From Entomomonas asaccharolytica (lineage in GTDB: Bacteria; Pseudomonadota; Gammaproteobacteria; Pseudomonadales; Pseudomonadaceae), in NCBI RefSeq assembly GCF_016653615.1, contig NZ_CP067393.1, positions 124,001 through 188,000 of the forward strand: 64,000 nt of DNA, written 5' to 3'. The notes below the pieces were generated by a model. The model had not been told where the DNA came from and searched no databases. It saw nothing but the letters and a program-made list of their open reading frames with translations. Shown piece after piece: positions 38,343 through 46,681 of this stretch; position 1 is the first letter of the stretch, and each line of letters begins with the position of its first letter. Made by a program: the position numbers and the translations under genes.

Positions 38343-41300
38343 TTATTTAAACTTTAAAAATTGTTTGATAAATCCTAACAAACTTTTAGTTTCCAGCATT
38401 TTTTGCTCTATCTTAGGTGGTGTTATCAATGAACTACTATTGCTAGTGGGATTAGTGTTGGTTTCTGGAATAACAGTTGTATTTTGTTGTTCTTGTTCAA
38501 GTAATGGCGTATTTTCTGGCCAAAGTTTTTTTAGGGTATTTAATACTTCATTTAATTGGCCATTTAGCAGTTGATCTAACTTTTCTATAGAGCTGCCATA
38601 GGCTTGGTTAATGCGTTTGTTTATGGATTTTCTATCTAGCACTTCTTTAAAAATTAGATGTTCAGCTAAACGGTTTAACCATTGCCGTTGAATAGGTGTC
38701 CAGTTATATAAAGCCTGTGCTTTTTGTAAGGTTTGTTCAACTCTATTTTCGAAAGGAATCAGAGGTTCAGCTATTGCAGCATGACGAATATAACCTATTA
38801 AGCCAGCATCAATAATTTGGTGATATTGGTTGCGCCATGCAGTTTGTAAATTAGTTTCACTGTAACCAGCGTTATCGAGTAGCAACCTGATTTCTTTTAA
38901 CTCAGCCTTGGTAATATTGTTAGGCTTAACTAGCGTTTTATTAAGCGTTTTAACGTGTTTAATTTGTTCCTGAATAAACGTTGTAAAACTGTCTAAGAAA
39001 TCTTTTGGATTGTTATATTGACCATACAGTTGCTTACGATTAATAAATTTATCTGCCTGTTCAGAAATGATCTGGTAGTGATTACCTGCTAGTAATTGTT
39101 TAATCTCTCGTAATTCTTTTAAAAAACTTTTACGTGTTTTAAAAAAATCAGCGGCTTTTTTGGCGCCTATTTGTTGTAAATAGTTATTTAGCTTATAGGG
39201 TGCAATACCCCAAGTATTACTTGTTTCGTTTAGTTTTTCTTTAATAACATTGTCATGTTCCGCTTGATAATTGGCTTTACGAAGAATACGCATGATTTTT
39301 TGGCATATCTGATCAAGCAGTACATCAGCCTGAGTTTTATTAGGCAGATTACTTGGAGTGTTTAGGGCATCTTTTAAAAATTTATTATCTGTAAATTGTT
39401 CTAGTAAATTAATTAAGGGCGTATCAGTTTTTTGCAAGGGTTGCATTGTAGTTACCTCTTGTAAAAACTGACAAATACCAAGGGGATCATAAATGCGGAA
39501 AACGGTTTTACCAATTTCATCACAACGGCGATTCGCCCTACCTAGCATTTGTTCAAATAAAATTCGAGATTTTACATGGCGCAAAAATACTAAATTGCAG
39601 ATTTGTGGCACCTCTATTGCCGTTGCTAGTAAGTCAACAGTAATAGCGATATTGGGGTATCGTTCTGTTTTAAAAGCTGTAATAAGTTGCTTAGGGTTAT
39701 AGCTGCCGATGGTAATTTTGGCAACAGCTGTTTGATCATATGATTGTTGATAAAGTTTGCTAAATGCCTTATCAAGCAAATTTTTAACCATATCTGCATG
39801 GAGATCTGAAGCACAAAAAATAAGTGTCTTTTCTTTTGCAAAAGGATTTAACTCTTGAACTAGTTGTTCGCAGATAATTTCATTAAAACTTTTGTTAATA
39901 ACTAAGCGATTAAAGCTTTCACTATCAAAACTCAATTCATCTGCTAATTCTGTTGATTCAATATTACCAGTTTGAGCATTGATAATATCGATGTTATAGC
40001 CTTTATTAAAGTGTATGCCATGTTGTGTTAATTCTGTTTGATAAAGAATAGGAGGTTCATAATCAATTAAGTAATCATCAGCTACTGCTTCACGATAAGA
40101 ATAACTGTAGACAGATTTTCCAAATATATCTGTAGTATGTTTTACTGGTGTGGCAGTTAAGCCAATTTTAACTGCATCAAAATAGTTAATTAGTTGTTGG
40201 TATTCTTTTATATACTGTTGCGCGTCTCTCGTAGCTAATTCTCCCTCTATCATTTCCTGTTCTAACATATAACCGCTATGGGCTTCATCAATGATTATGC
40301 AATCGAAACTATCTATAGAGGGAGCAGTATCTGAGGCAAAAATACTTTTTACCATACTCTGTACAGTGGCCAGTTGTAGATGGTTGGTTAAGTTATCAAT
40401 ATGTTTTGATAGCTCGGTTAAATGATAAAGTTTTGCTAAGGTTTGATACTGTTCATCAAGCGTATTAGTAAGTATATCAGTTGTTTGTAAACCTAGTGCA
40501 GCGTGATCAACTAAGATCAAAATACGTTTAAATCGTTTGGTTTTTAAAAATCTATAAATTAACGCATTGATAACAATAGTTTTACCTGTTCCTGTCGCCA
40601 TAGCAATTAAACAATTACGCTGGTTTTGTAAGAGGGCGTTTTCAACTGCTTGAATGGCTGCTTGTTGATAACCTCGTAGGTATAACTGAGCAAATTTTTC
40701 TTGTTGTAAAGCCTGTTCAGCTGCATTGATGTTATGGCTAAGTTTAGTTAATAAGCCTTGCGGTGTATGGAAGTGTTGTAATGCTTGAGCTAAATTATTA
40801 GTTGTACGTAAGTCTCTAAACCATGTACCTGATTTTTCTTCTAACTGTGCATTATAAGGTCGACCATTGCTGGAGTAGACAAAAGGAATAATGTAAGGTG
40901 TGTTATCATTGCTAGTCCAAGGCTGATTATGTTGGGCTAATAGCCAAGGTGCTTGCATAAGAGGTTCAATTTGGAAGCCTTTGGCATAGCTTTCTGCTTG
41001 ACGTATTTTATCTGCAACATTGATATTCTCACATTTGGCTTCTATAACTGCGATAGGGGTCAAACCACAAAATAGAATATAGTCAGCATAAGCAGCATTG
41101 CCTTGATAAAAAATAGGGTATCCAGCAATAGCTTTATTTTTATCTGCTTCAGGGCGAATGCCATTATCCCATGTGAGTTCCAAACTATCTGCTTGCCAAC
41201 CTGCTTCAACAAGTTGTTGATCGATTATTAAACGTGCTAATTCTTCTGTTAAAAAAACTTGTTGATTTGCTTCTTTGATTTGATGGCTAATAATTTGTTG

Positions 41301-42014
41301 TTGTCTTACTGCTTGTTGAGGATTACTTTTGTTTCGTTCAACCAGTTCTAATTGTAAGAGTTTGATGTGGGTTTCAAAGGATTCTCGTTGTTTCTGCAAA
41401 GCTTGTTCTTGCTGTTTAACTTGTGCTGCAAGTGTACGAGCTTCTTTATCCATTTGTTCTGCTAACAGGGCGTATTCTTGTTTTTCTTTTTTTAATAAGT
41501 TTACTAATTGTTGGTTATCTTCAAGTTTTTCATTACTTGCCCGTAGTTGGTTAATTTGATTTTGTAATTCACGGAGTTTTTGGCTAGGATCAGGTGGTGC
41601 AATAAAACTGCCTGGATTAAATTTACTACCCTCTTTACCAAAAGATTGGTGATACCAAACAGCGAGACTACGTGCCATTTTTAGACCGTTTAAGGCTTCT
41701 TTATGCTCGGTTTTAAATTCATGAGTAGCCTTATTACCTTCTACCCGTATCGTATGAAAAAGATTACGTATGGTAGGGTCTAATCTTAACTCACGATCAA
41801 TTTGATGGATAAGATCGACTTGTGGGGTTGTATCATCAAAGTAAATACCACATCGAGCAGCAATATCTTTAGCAAATGCTTCACCTAACTGGCGTAATTT
41901 AATCAAGGTGGTATTTGGATCACTGGCAAATACTTGTTCAGCAGTATGAGCTAACTCGAAGAATATGTGATCATATTCCTTTAGGAAATCAAAATTGCTG
42001 GTGAAGATAGTCAA
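38343..42014 (-). CDS. Orphan type I restriction HsdR-like helicase-nuclease
   Basis: A 1223-residue EcoEI-type R-subunit-like protein. Domains in order: DUF4145 (about 1-130), a Gln/Glu-rich coiled coil (about 145-235), an HSDR_N nuclease domain with ADYILF and the PD-(D/E)xK residues IEAK near 323, and a superfamily 2 helicase. The helicase shows Walker A MATGTGKT near 471, DEAH near 575, TATP near 620 and motif VI QMLGRANRR near 821. An EcoEI_R_C-like helical region follows (about 900-1150), then a Ser/Thr/Pro-rich tail. No hsdM or hsdS is encoded within 10 kb on either side. It could act with subunits elsewhere or alone. Confidence 0.82.
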   Translation of the reverse strand: MTIFTSNFDFLKEYDHIFFELAHTAEQVFASDPNTTLIKLRQLGEAFAKDIAARCGIYFDDTTPQVDLIHQIDRELRLDPTIRNLFHTIRVEGNKATHEFKTEHKEALNGLKMARSLAVWYHQSFGKEGSKFNPGSFIAPPDPSQKLRELQNQINQLRASNEKLEDNQQLVNLLKKEKQEYALLAEQMDKEARTLAAQVKQQEQALQKQRESFETHIKLLQLELVERNKSNPQQAVRQQQIISHQIKEANQQVFLTEELARLIIDQQLVEAGWQADSLELTWDNGIRPEADKNKAIAGYPIFYQGNAAYADYILFCGLTPIAVIEAKCENINVADKIRQAESYAKGFQIEPLMQAPWLLAQHNQPWTSNDNTPYIIPFVYSSNGRPYNAQLEEKSGTWFRDLRTTNNLAQALQHFHTPQGLLTKLSHNINAAEQALQQEKFAQLYLRGYQQAAIQAVENALLQNQRNCLIAMATGTGKTIVINALIYRFLKTKRFKRILILVDHAALGLQTTDILTNTLDEQYQTLAKLYHLTELSKHIDNLTNHLQLATVQSMVKSIFASDTAPSIDSFDCIIIDEAHSGYMLEQEMIEGELATRDAQQYIKEYQQLINYFDAVKIGLTATPVKHTTDIFGKSVYSYSYREAVADDYLIDYEPPILYQTELTQHGIHFNKGYNIDIINAQTGNIESTELADELSFDSESFNRLVINKSFNEIICEQLVQELNPFAKEKTLIFCASDLHADMVKNLLDKAFSKLYQQSYDQTAVAKITIGSYNPKQLITAFKTERYPNIAITVDLLATAIEVPQICNLVFLRHVKSRILFEQMLGRANRRCDEIGKTVFRIYDPLGICQFLQEVTTMQPLQKTDTPLINLLEQFTDNKFLKDALNTPSNLPNKTQADVLLDQICQKIMRILRKANYQAEHDNVIKEKLNETSNTWGIAPYKLNNYLQQIGAKKAADFFKTRKSFLKELREIKQLLAGNHYQIISEQADKFINRKQLYGQYNNPKDFLDSFTTFIQEQIKHVKTLNKTLVKPNNITKAELKEIRLLLDNAGYSETNLQTAWRNQYHQIIDAGLIGYIRHAAIAEPLIPFENRVEQTLQKAQALYNWTPIQRQWLNRLAEHLIFKEVLDRKSINKRINQAYGSSIEKLDQLLNGQLNEVLNTLKKLWPENTPLLEQEQQNTTVIPETNTNPTSNSSSLITPPKIEQKMLETKSLLGFIKQFLKFK

Positions 42015-42031
42015 TTTTTAGCTGATTATTA

Positions 42032-42895
42032 CTATTCAATATTTTGCACTTGTTCTCGCATTTGTTCGATAAGTACTTTTATATTTACTGCAGCTTGGGT
42101 TGTGCGTGTATCGTAGGCTTTTGAACCTAGTGTGTTGGCTTCACGGTTTAGTTCTTGCATTAAAAAGTCTAAGCGACGGCCACAAGGTTCTTTGCTATTA
42201 AAGGTATGACGTACTTCTGTTAGGTGGGTTTGTAGGCGATCTAGCTCTTCGGCTACATCTGATTTTTGTGCAAGTAATACCAGTTCTTGTTCCAAGCGTT
42301 GATTATCGATTTCCGTTTGTAGTTCTTGGCAGCGAGTTAATATTTTTTGGCGTTGATTATCAAGCATTTCTGGAATAATTGGGCGAAGCTTATTAACTTC
42401 GTTATCAATATTGGTTAATCGATCATCTAGTAATTGTTGTAGCTCTTGACCTTCCCTTGCTCTATTTTGTTTTAAGTTTTTGAGTGTTTTAGAAAATAGC
42501 TCAATAGCTTGTTGTTGTAATAATTCGTGATTAGCCTGTTCGTTAATTAATACACCTGGCCAAGATAATACAGTAAACGGATTGATTGGTGTGGGATTAA
42601 TGGTTAGTTCAGAGATTTGCTCAGCAGCCTGAACAAGTTGTTTAGCTCGTTCTGCATCTATTTGTAGAGGATTGTTTTGAGCATTAGGGGAGAATGTAAA
42701 TATACATTCTACTTTGCCGCGAGAAATTTCTTTTTTTAGAACATCCCTTAATTGCCATTCAAGAACCCGAAAAGTTTCAGATAATTTGAAACTATGTTCT
42801 AAATAACGATGATTAACAGAGCGAATTTCCCAACATAAAACCCCTTCATTAATAGATAACTCAAGGCGTGCAAATGCGGTCATACTCTGTAACAT
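42032..42895 (-). CDS. yicC: YicC family endoribonuclease
   Basis: A 287-residue YicC/YloC protein, a family shown to act as endoribonucleases in RNA turnover. The N-terminal YicC domain starts with MLQSMTAFARLE and has the SVNHRYLEHSFKL block (about 27-40). The C-terminal DUF1732 domain ends in GRRLDFLMQELNREANTLGSKA. The ATG at 42895 is preferred over 42910 because GGAG lies eight bases upstream of it. The usual partner gmk is not adjacent here: an HsdR-like gene follows instead, suggesting a local insertion or rearrangement. Confidence 0.92.
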   Translation of the reverse strand: MLQSMTAFARLELSINEGVLCWEIRSVNHRYLEHSFKLSETFRVLEWQLRDVLKKEISRGKVECIFTFSPNAQNNPLQIDAERAKQLVQAAEQISELTINPTPINPFTVLSWPGVLINEQANHELLQQQAIELFSKTLKNLKQNRAREGQELQQLLDDRLTNIDNEVNKLRPIIPEMLDNQRQKILTRCQELQTEIDNQRLEQELVLLAQKSDVAEELDRLQTHLTEVRHTFNSKEPCGRRLDFLMQELNREANTLGSKAYDTRTTQAAVNIKVLIEQMREQVQNIE

Positions 42896-42939
42896 AGCTA
42901 AGCTCTCCATTATTTTGATATTGTAAAAGGTATATTAAA

Positions 42940-44364
42940 TCACCTTTTAGCTAAGCTTGCTATGTTAAAGTGAGCATAACTAAAACGTAGATGGTAAGGA
43001 GTATCTCCAAAATCTGTACCTCTAGCGACAACAATATTTTGTTGTAATAGCTCATCCAGTAAATTATTAAAGTCATAAGTGTTTTTTTGTAAACAATGAG
43101 CGTAAAGATGAAAACCGCCTAATGGTGGTTGAAAAGTTAATTTATGTTGATAGTTTTCCGTAAGCCACTGCATTAATTGTTGCGATCTGTTAGCTAATAC
43201 AGTTTGTAGGTATTGTTGATGTTTACTACTATGTTCTGTTAAGTAGTGTTCAGCAAGTAGTTGTGGCAGAACACTAAGCCCTGCATCTAGTTGTTGCCGA
43301 ATATCTGCTAATTTATTAACGATAGCTTTGGGGGCAATCATCCAACCTGCGCGAATATTTTTGCCAATGTATTTGGAGAGTGAGCCAATATAGATAACTT
43401 GTTGGTGTTTATCTAATTTTTTTAGGGGTGAGGTATCAAGTTGGGGGTTAAAGGATAAAGCACTATAAGCATCGTCTTCGACGATTGGAATACGTTTTTT
43501 ATAACAGTAGCTAAGTAATTGTTTTTTTCGATTTTCAGACATAACAAAACCAGTGGGGTTTTGGAAAATAGGGTTAAGAAAAATCATTTTTATGGATTGC
43601 TGATTAAGTAGTTTTTCTAAACCTTCTAATGTTATACCTTGTTGGTCTGTTGGAATGGCATAAATACGTAAGCCTGCTGCTTGGAATAATGGTAATGAAT
43701 AAAAGTAGGAGGGCGCTTCAATACCAATAGCATCACCTGGTTTTAATAAGCCTTGAGTAATAAGAAAGATAGCCTGTTGCGCGCCTGAGGTAATTAATAT
43801 TTGCTCAGAAGCTACCGTCATTTTAAAGCGTTTTTGTAGGTAATCCTTTACAGCTTGGCGAAAAGAAATTAACCCTAAATGTGCAGCTTCTGTACCTTGC
43901 TCATGGGTTAGTAATTCTTGCCATGAAAATTCAGGTAAAGAAAGGGTGGGTAGTAAATCGCTAGCTAAGTCACCATTGGCTAAATCTAATATAGGTTGTT
44001 GCTGGCTGTGTGCTTTTTGGCGTAGCTGGTTAGCTTGTAGATAGTATGCGTCTTGTCTTTTTTTCGAAAGTATCTCTGGTGTAGCCTGCCAATTGATTAA
44101 GGGATAACTTTGTAACCCCCATTTTTGTTCATTCACATAGGTTCCACTACCGATTTTGCGAATAAGAACGCCTCTATCTGTTAATTCATCTAAAGCATGA
44201 ATAATGGTAGAACGATTGACTTTCAGTAAGGTGCTTAATTGTCGTTCAGAAGGTAACCGCTCCCCAGATTGCAATTGGCCATTTTCAATAGCTTGTTCAA
44301 TATGATTAACAATCTGTTTGTAAATAGGTTGTTTGATTGCTGGATTATTGTTTAATGCCCACAT
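42940..44364 (-). CDS. pdxR: MocR-type GntR/aminotransferase regulator (PdxR-like)
   Basis: A 474-residue MocR-family protein. The N-terminal GntR winged helix (about 15-80; SGERLPSERQLSTLLKVNRSTI) is joined to a fold-type I aminotransferase domain that binds PLP (about 110-470). The PLP lysine is in YIGSLSKYIGKNIRAGWM near 335, and NPIFQNPTGFVMS and EDDAYSAL are conserved. It is divergent from pdxST, the defining context of PdxR, which activates pdxST and represses itself when PLP is scarce. Candidate operators lie between them. Confidence 0.9.
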   Translation of the reverse strand: MWALNNNPAIKQPIYKQIVNHIEQAIENGQLQSGERLPSERQLSTLLKVNRSTIIHALDELTDRGVLIRKIGSGTYVNEQKWGLQSYPLINWQATPEILSKKRQDAYYLQANQLRQKAHSQQQPILDLANGDLASDLLPTLSLPEFSWQELLTHEQGTEAAHLGLISFRQAVKDYLQKRFKMTVASEQILITSGAQQAIFLITQGLLKPGDAIGIEAPSYFYSLPLFQAAGLRIYAIPTDQQGITLEGLEKLLNQQSIKMIFLNPIFQNPTGFVMSENRKKQLLSYCYKKRIPIVEDDAYSALSFNPQLDTSPLKKLDKHQQVIYIGSLSKYIGKNIRAGWMIAPKAIVNKLADIRQQLDAGLSVLPQLLAEHYLTEHSSKHQQYLQTVLANRSQQLMQWLTENYQHKLTFQPPLGGFHLYAHCLQKNTYDFNNLLDELLQQNIVVARGTDFGDTPYHLRFSYAHFNIASLAKR

Positions 44365-44407
44365 AGGCTTACTCGATCATAAGAATTGGCTAAGGATATT
44401 ATAGATA

Positions 44408-44440
44408 AATTGGATGGTATAAATACAGTCCAATTGGATG
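44408..44440. promoter_or_regulatory. Candidate PdxR operator (paired AATTGGATG repeats)
   Basis: AATTGGATG occurs as a direct repeat at 44408-44416 and 44432-44440, 24 bases apart. The second also forms the inverted repeat TCCAATTGGA (44429-44438). Mixed direct and inverted repeats between a MocR gene and its target match known PdxR sites. A minus-strand TATAAT for pdxR lies alongside (44398-44403). Confidence 0.55.
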
Positions 44441-44508
44441 TTTTTTATTTTATGGAAAAGTTTATTCTGAACACTCTAAAAATTAGTTAAATAACAGGAG
44501 TGCTGAGA

Positions 44509-45399
44509 GTGACAACTAAAATTGTAGGTTCAGAAACAGTTAAACGTGGTATGGCGCAAATGCAAAAAGGCGGTGTAATCATGGATGTGATTAATGCTGA
44601 GCAAGCAAAAATTGCTGAGGCAGCAGGTGCTGTAGCAGTAATGGCATTGGAGCGTGTACCTTCGGATATCCGTGCTGCTGGCGGTGTGGCAAGAATGGCT
44701 GATCCTACCATTGTTGAAGAGGTAATGAAGGCTGTGACCATTCCTGTGATGGCGAAAGCGCGTATTGGTCATATAGCAGAGGCTCGTATTTTAGAAGCGA
44801 TGGGCGTTGACTATATTGATGAAAGTGAAGTGTTAACGCCTGCCGATGAACAATATCATTTATTGAAAAGTGACTATACGGTACCCTTTGTATGTGGCTG
44901 TCGTGATTTAGGAGAAGCCTTACGCCGTATAGGTGAAGGAGCGTCTATGCTTCGTACTAAGGGCGAGCCAGGAACGGGCAATATTGTTGAAGCTGTGCGT
45001 CATATTCGTAAAGTAAATGAACAAATTCGTATTTTGGCAAACAAGTGTGATGATGAACTGATGACCTTTGCTAAAGATATAGGCGCACCTTATGAACTAG
45101 TAAAAGAAGTAAAAAAACTAGGTAAATTACCTGTGGTTAACTTTGCAGCAGGTGGGGTGGCTACTCCAGCAGATGCGGCGTTAATGATGAGCTTGGGAGC
45201 AGACGGTGTATTTGTAGGTTCTGGTATTTTTAAATCAGATAATCCAGAGAAGTTTGCTAAAGCTATTGTGCAAGCCACTACCAATTATCAAGATTATAAG
45301 CTATTAGCTGAACTCTCTAAAGGTTTAGGTACACCAATGAAAGGTATTGAGATCTCTAGGCTTTCTGATGCAGAGCGGATGCAAGATAGAGGTTGGTAG
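44509..45399 (+). CDS. pdxS: Pyridoxal 5'-phosphate synthase, lyase subunit PdxS
   Basis: Makes PLP from ribose 5-phosphate, glyceraldehyde 3-phosphate and ammonia from PdxT. The 296 residues form the (beta/alpha)8 barrel. Both active-site lysines can be placed, in [11 protein letters not shown] (about 81) and [27 protein letters not shown] (about 130-155, given in part). The GTG at 44509 is preferred over the GTG at 44500, which is itself part of the AGGAG ribosome-binding site (44496-44500). pdxT follows after one base. PdxST is unusual in a pseudomonad-like bacterium. Confidence 0.96.
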   Translation: MTTKIVGSETVKRGMAQMQKGGVIMDVINAEQAKIAEAAGAVAVMALERVPSDIRAAGGVARMADPTIVEEVMKAVTIPVMAKARIGHIAEARILEAMGVDYIDESEVLTPADEQYHLLKSDYTVPFVCGCRDLGEALRRIGEGASMLRTKGEPGTGNIVEAVRHIRKVNEQIRILANKCDDELMTFAKDIGAPYELVKEVKKLGKLPVVNFAAGGVATPADAALMMSLGADGVFVGSGIFKSDNPEKFAKAIVQATTNYQDYKLLAELSKGLGTPMKGIEISRLSDAERMQDRGW

Positions 45400-45400
45400 G

Positions 45401-45970
45401 ATGAAAACCGTTGGTGTTTTAGCACTACAAGGTGCAATTGCTGAACACTTGCAAATGCTTGAGCAGTTGCAAGTAAAAGGTGTACCCGTTAAACATGTTG
45501 ATGATTTAGCAAATATTGATGGTTTGATTATTCCTGGTGGTGAGTCTACGGCTATTAGTCGTTTAATTCAGCAACATGGCTTATATGAAAAGATTCAGCA
45601 ATTTGCTAAACAATATCCTGTGATGGGAACCTGTGCTGGGCTAATTTTATGTGGCAAAAATATCGTTAATTCAGATGGCAAGGTTATGCCTTTGGGATTA
45701 ATAGATATTACTGTGGAGCGTAATGGTTTTGGTAGACAAGTAGATAGTTTTGAAGCGGTCTTGTCTGTTAAGGGTATTGTTGAAACAATTCCTGCTGTAT
45801 TTATTCGAGCGCCATTTATTCAGGCAGTTGGTGAGGGAGTCAAAGTGCTTGCTACAGTTGAAGATAAGATTGTGATGGCGGAGCAGGGTAATATTTTGGT
45901 GATGGCTTTTCATCCTGAACTCACCAAGGATACTCAAATAGTTGAGTATTTTATTAGAAAAATTGGTTAA
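45401..45970 (+). CDS. pdxT: Pyridoxal 5'-phosphate synthase, glutaminase subunit PdxT
   Basis: Class I glutamine amidotransferase that passes ammonia to PdxS. The 189 residues show the start MKTVGVLALQGAIAEH, the oxyanion motif IIPGGESTAI (about 44), the nucleophile Cys in MGTCAGLILC (about 78), and the His-Glu pair in MAFHPELTKD (about 170). The ATG at 45401 follows the pdxS stop by one base, so the two are coupled and made in step for the 12+12 complex. Confidence 0.96.
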   Translation: MKTVGVLALQGAIAEHLQMLEQLQVKGVPVKHVDDLANIDGLIIPGGESTAISRLIQQHGLYEKIQQFAKQYPVMGTCAGLILCGKNIVNSDGKVMPLGLIDITVERNGFGRQVDSFEAVLSVKGIVETIPAVFIRAPFIQAVGEGVKVLATVEDKIVMAEQGNILVMAFHPELTKDTQIVEYFIRKIG

Positions 45971-45975
45971 TAAAT

Positions 45976-46002
45976 TTTGGGCTGCTTTGGCAGCCTTTTT
46001 TT
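45976..46002 (+). terminator. Rho-independent terminator after pdxT
   Basis: GGCTGC (45980-45985) and GCAGCC (45990-45995) pair around TTTG, followed by seven T residues. It reaches the stop codon of the convergent outer-membrane protein gene. Confidence 0.85.
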
Positions 46003-46471
46003 AAAGTTTAAAACCAACATTAACCATCATTGCATTAAAGCCTAATAAAAGAACTTCGGTACTAAATCTATCTACTTGAATGCCAATAGACGGAATAATA
46101 GCAGGGGCTATTCCCGTGCCATTCATGGGTATTTTATGTTGATATTTGCCATGATAACCATGAATTAAACCACCTGAGATACGTGCATAAAAAGGGGTGT
46201 CTTCTAATTCAAACCGTTTACCTGCGTAGGCATAGACAGAGCGTTGTCTAAATGAATTACGAAAAGTCGCTCCGCCAAAAAACCAGCCAGAAGAAAGGTT
46301 GTAATCAATCCCTATTAGCTCTTGGTGATTATTATGTTCAGGGTTTGGGTGAAAATGTTTAGTATAGACGCTTGTTTGAAATTGCCAAAAGTCCTTGCGC
46401 TCATTCTCTGCAAAACTTATTTGTGTGGTGACTACTAAAATCAACAATACTATTGAACGTAAACTTAACAT
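46001..46471 (-). CDS. Small outer-membrane beta-barrel protein
   Basis: A 156-residue exported protein with a signal peptide (LSLRSIVLLILVVTTQISFA) and alternating-residue beta strands ending in Leu. The segment WQFQTSVYTKHFHPNPEHNN and the following ELIGIDYN are strongly conserved in short pseudomonad proteins that are sometimes mislabelled glycerol-3-phosphate transporters. The size and an early Tyr/His-rich motif recall eight-stranded barrels of the PagP type, but catalytic identity cannot be claimed. Monocistronic, convergent with pdxT and divergent from the AEP operon. Confidence 0.7.
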   Translation of the reverse strand: MLSLRSIVLLILVVTTQISFAENERKDFWQFQTSVYTKHFHPNPEHNNHQELIGIDYNLSSGWFFGGATFRNSFRQRSVYAYAGKRFELEDTPFYARISGGLIHGYHGKYQHKIPMNGTGIAPAIIPSIGIQVDRFSTEVLLLGFNAMMVNVGFKL

Positions 46472-46615
46472 TAAATAAAACTACCTATTTAAATACTACG
46501 TGTTCAGTTTAAGTTGAAACCTATTAAATAACCTTAACCAATCATGACTAGCTACAAATATATATAACTAAACTGTTTAAAATTATTTAAAGAATGTCTT
46601 AAAGAAATATTTATA

Positions 46616-46649
46616 TTGTCATAAAAATGACACATGAGCTTTCTATACT
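46616..46649 (+). promoter_or_regulatory. Pho-box-like promoter of the AEP operon
   Basis: TTGTCATAAAAATGACAC (46616-46633) matches 14 of 18 positions of the PhoB consensus (two 7-base repeats with an A/T spacer), with the first repeat nearly perfect. A TATACT -10 (46644-46649) begins exactly ten bases after it, the spacing of PhoB-activated promoters. The same bases also form a perfect inverted repeat TGTCAT/ATGACA, so another regulator is possible. Confidence 0.55.
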
Positions 46650-46681
46650 CTATTTAAGTTAATTGATAAATAGGTATTTAA

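Noticed and set aside
44487-44772. Antisense frames over the pdxS start
   Set aside because: The plus-strand PdxS frame has the active-site lysines; the antisense products show only the Ala/Ser/Thr bias expected opposite it.
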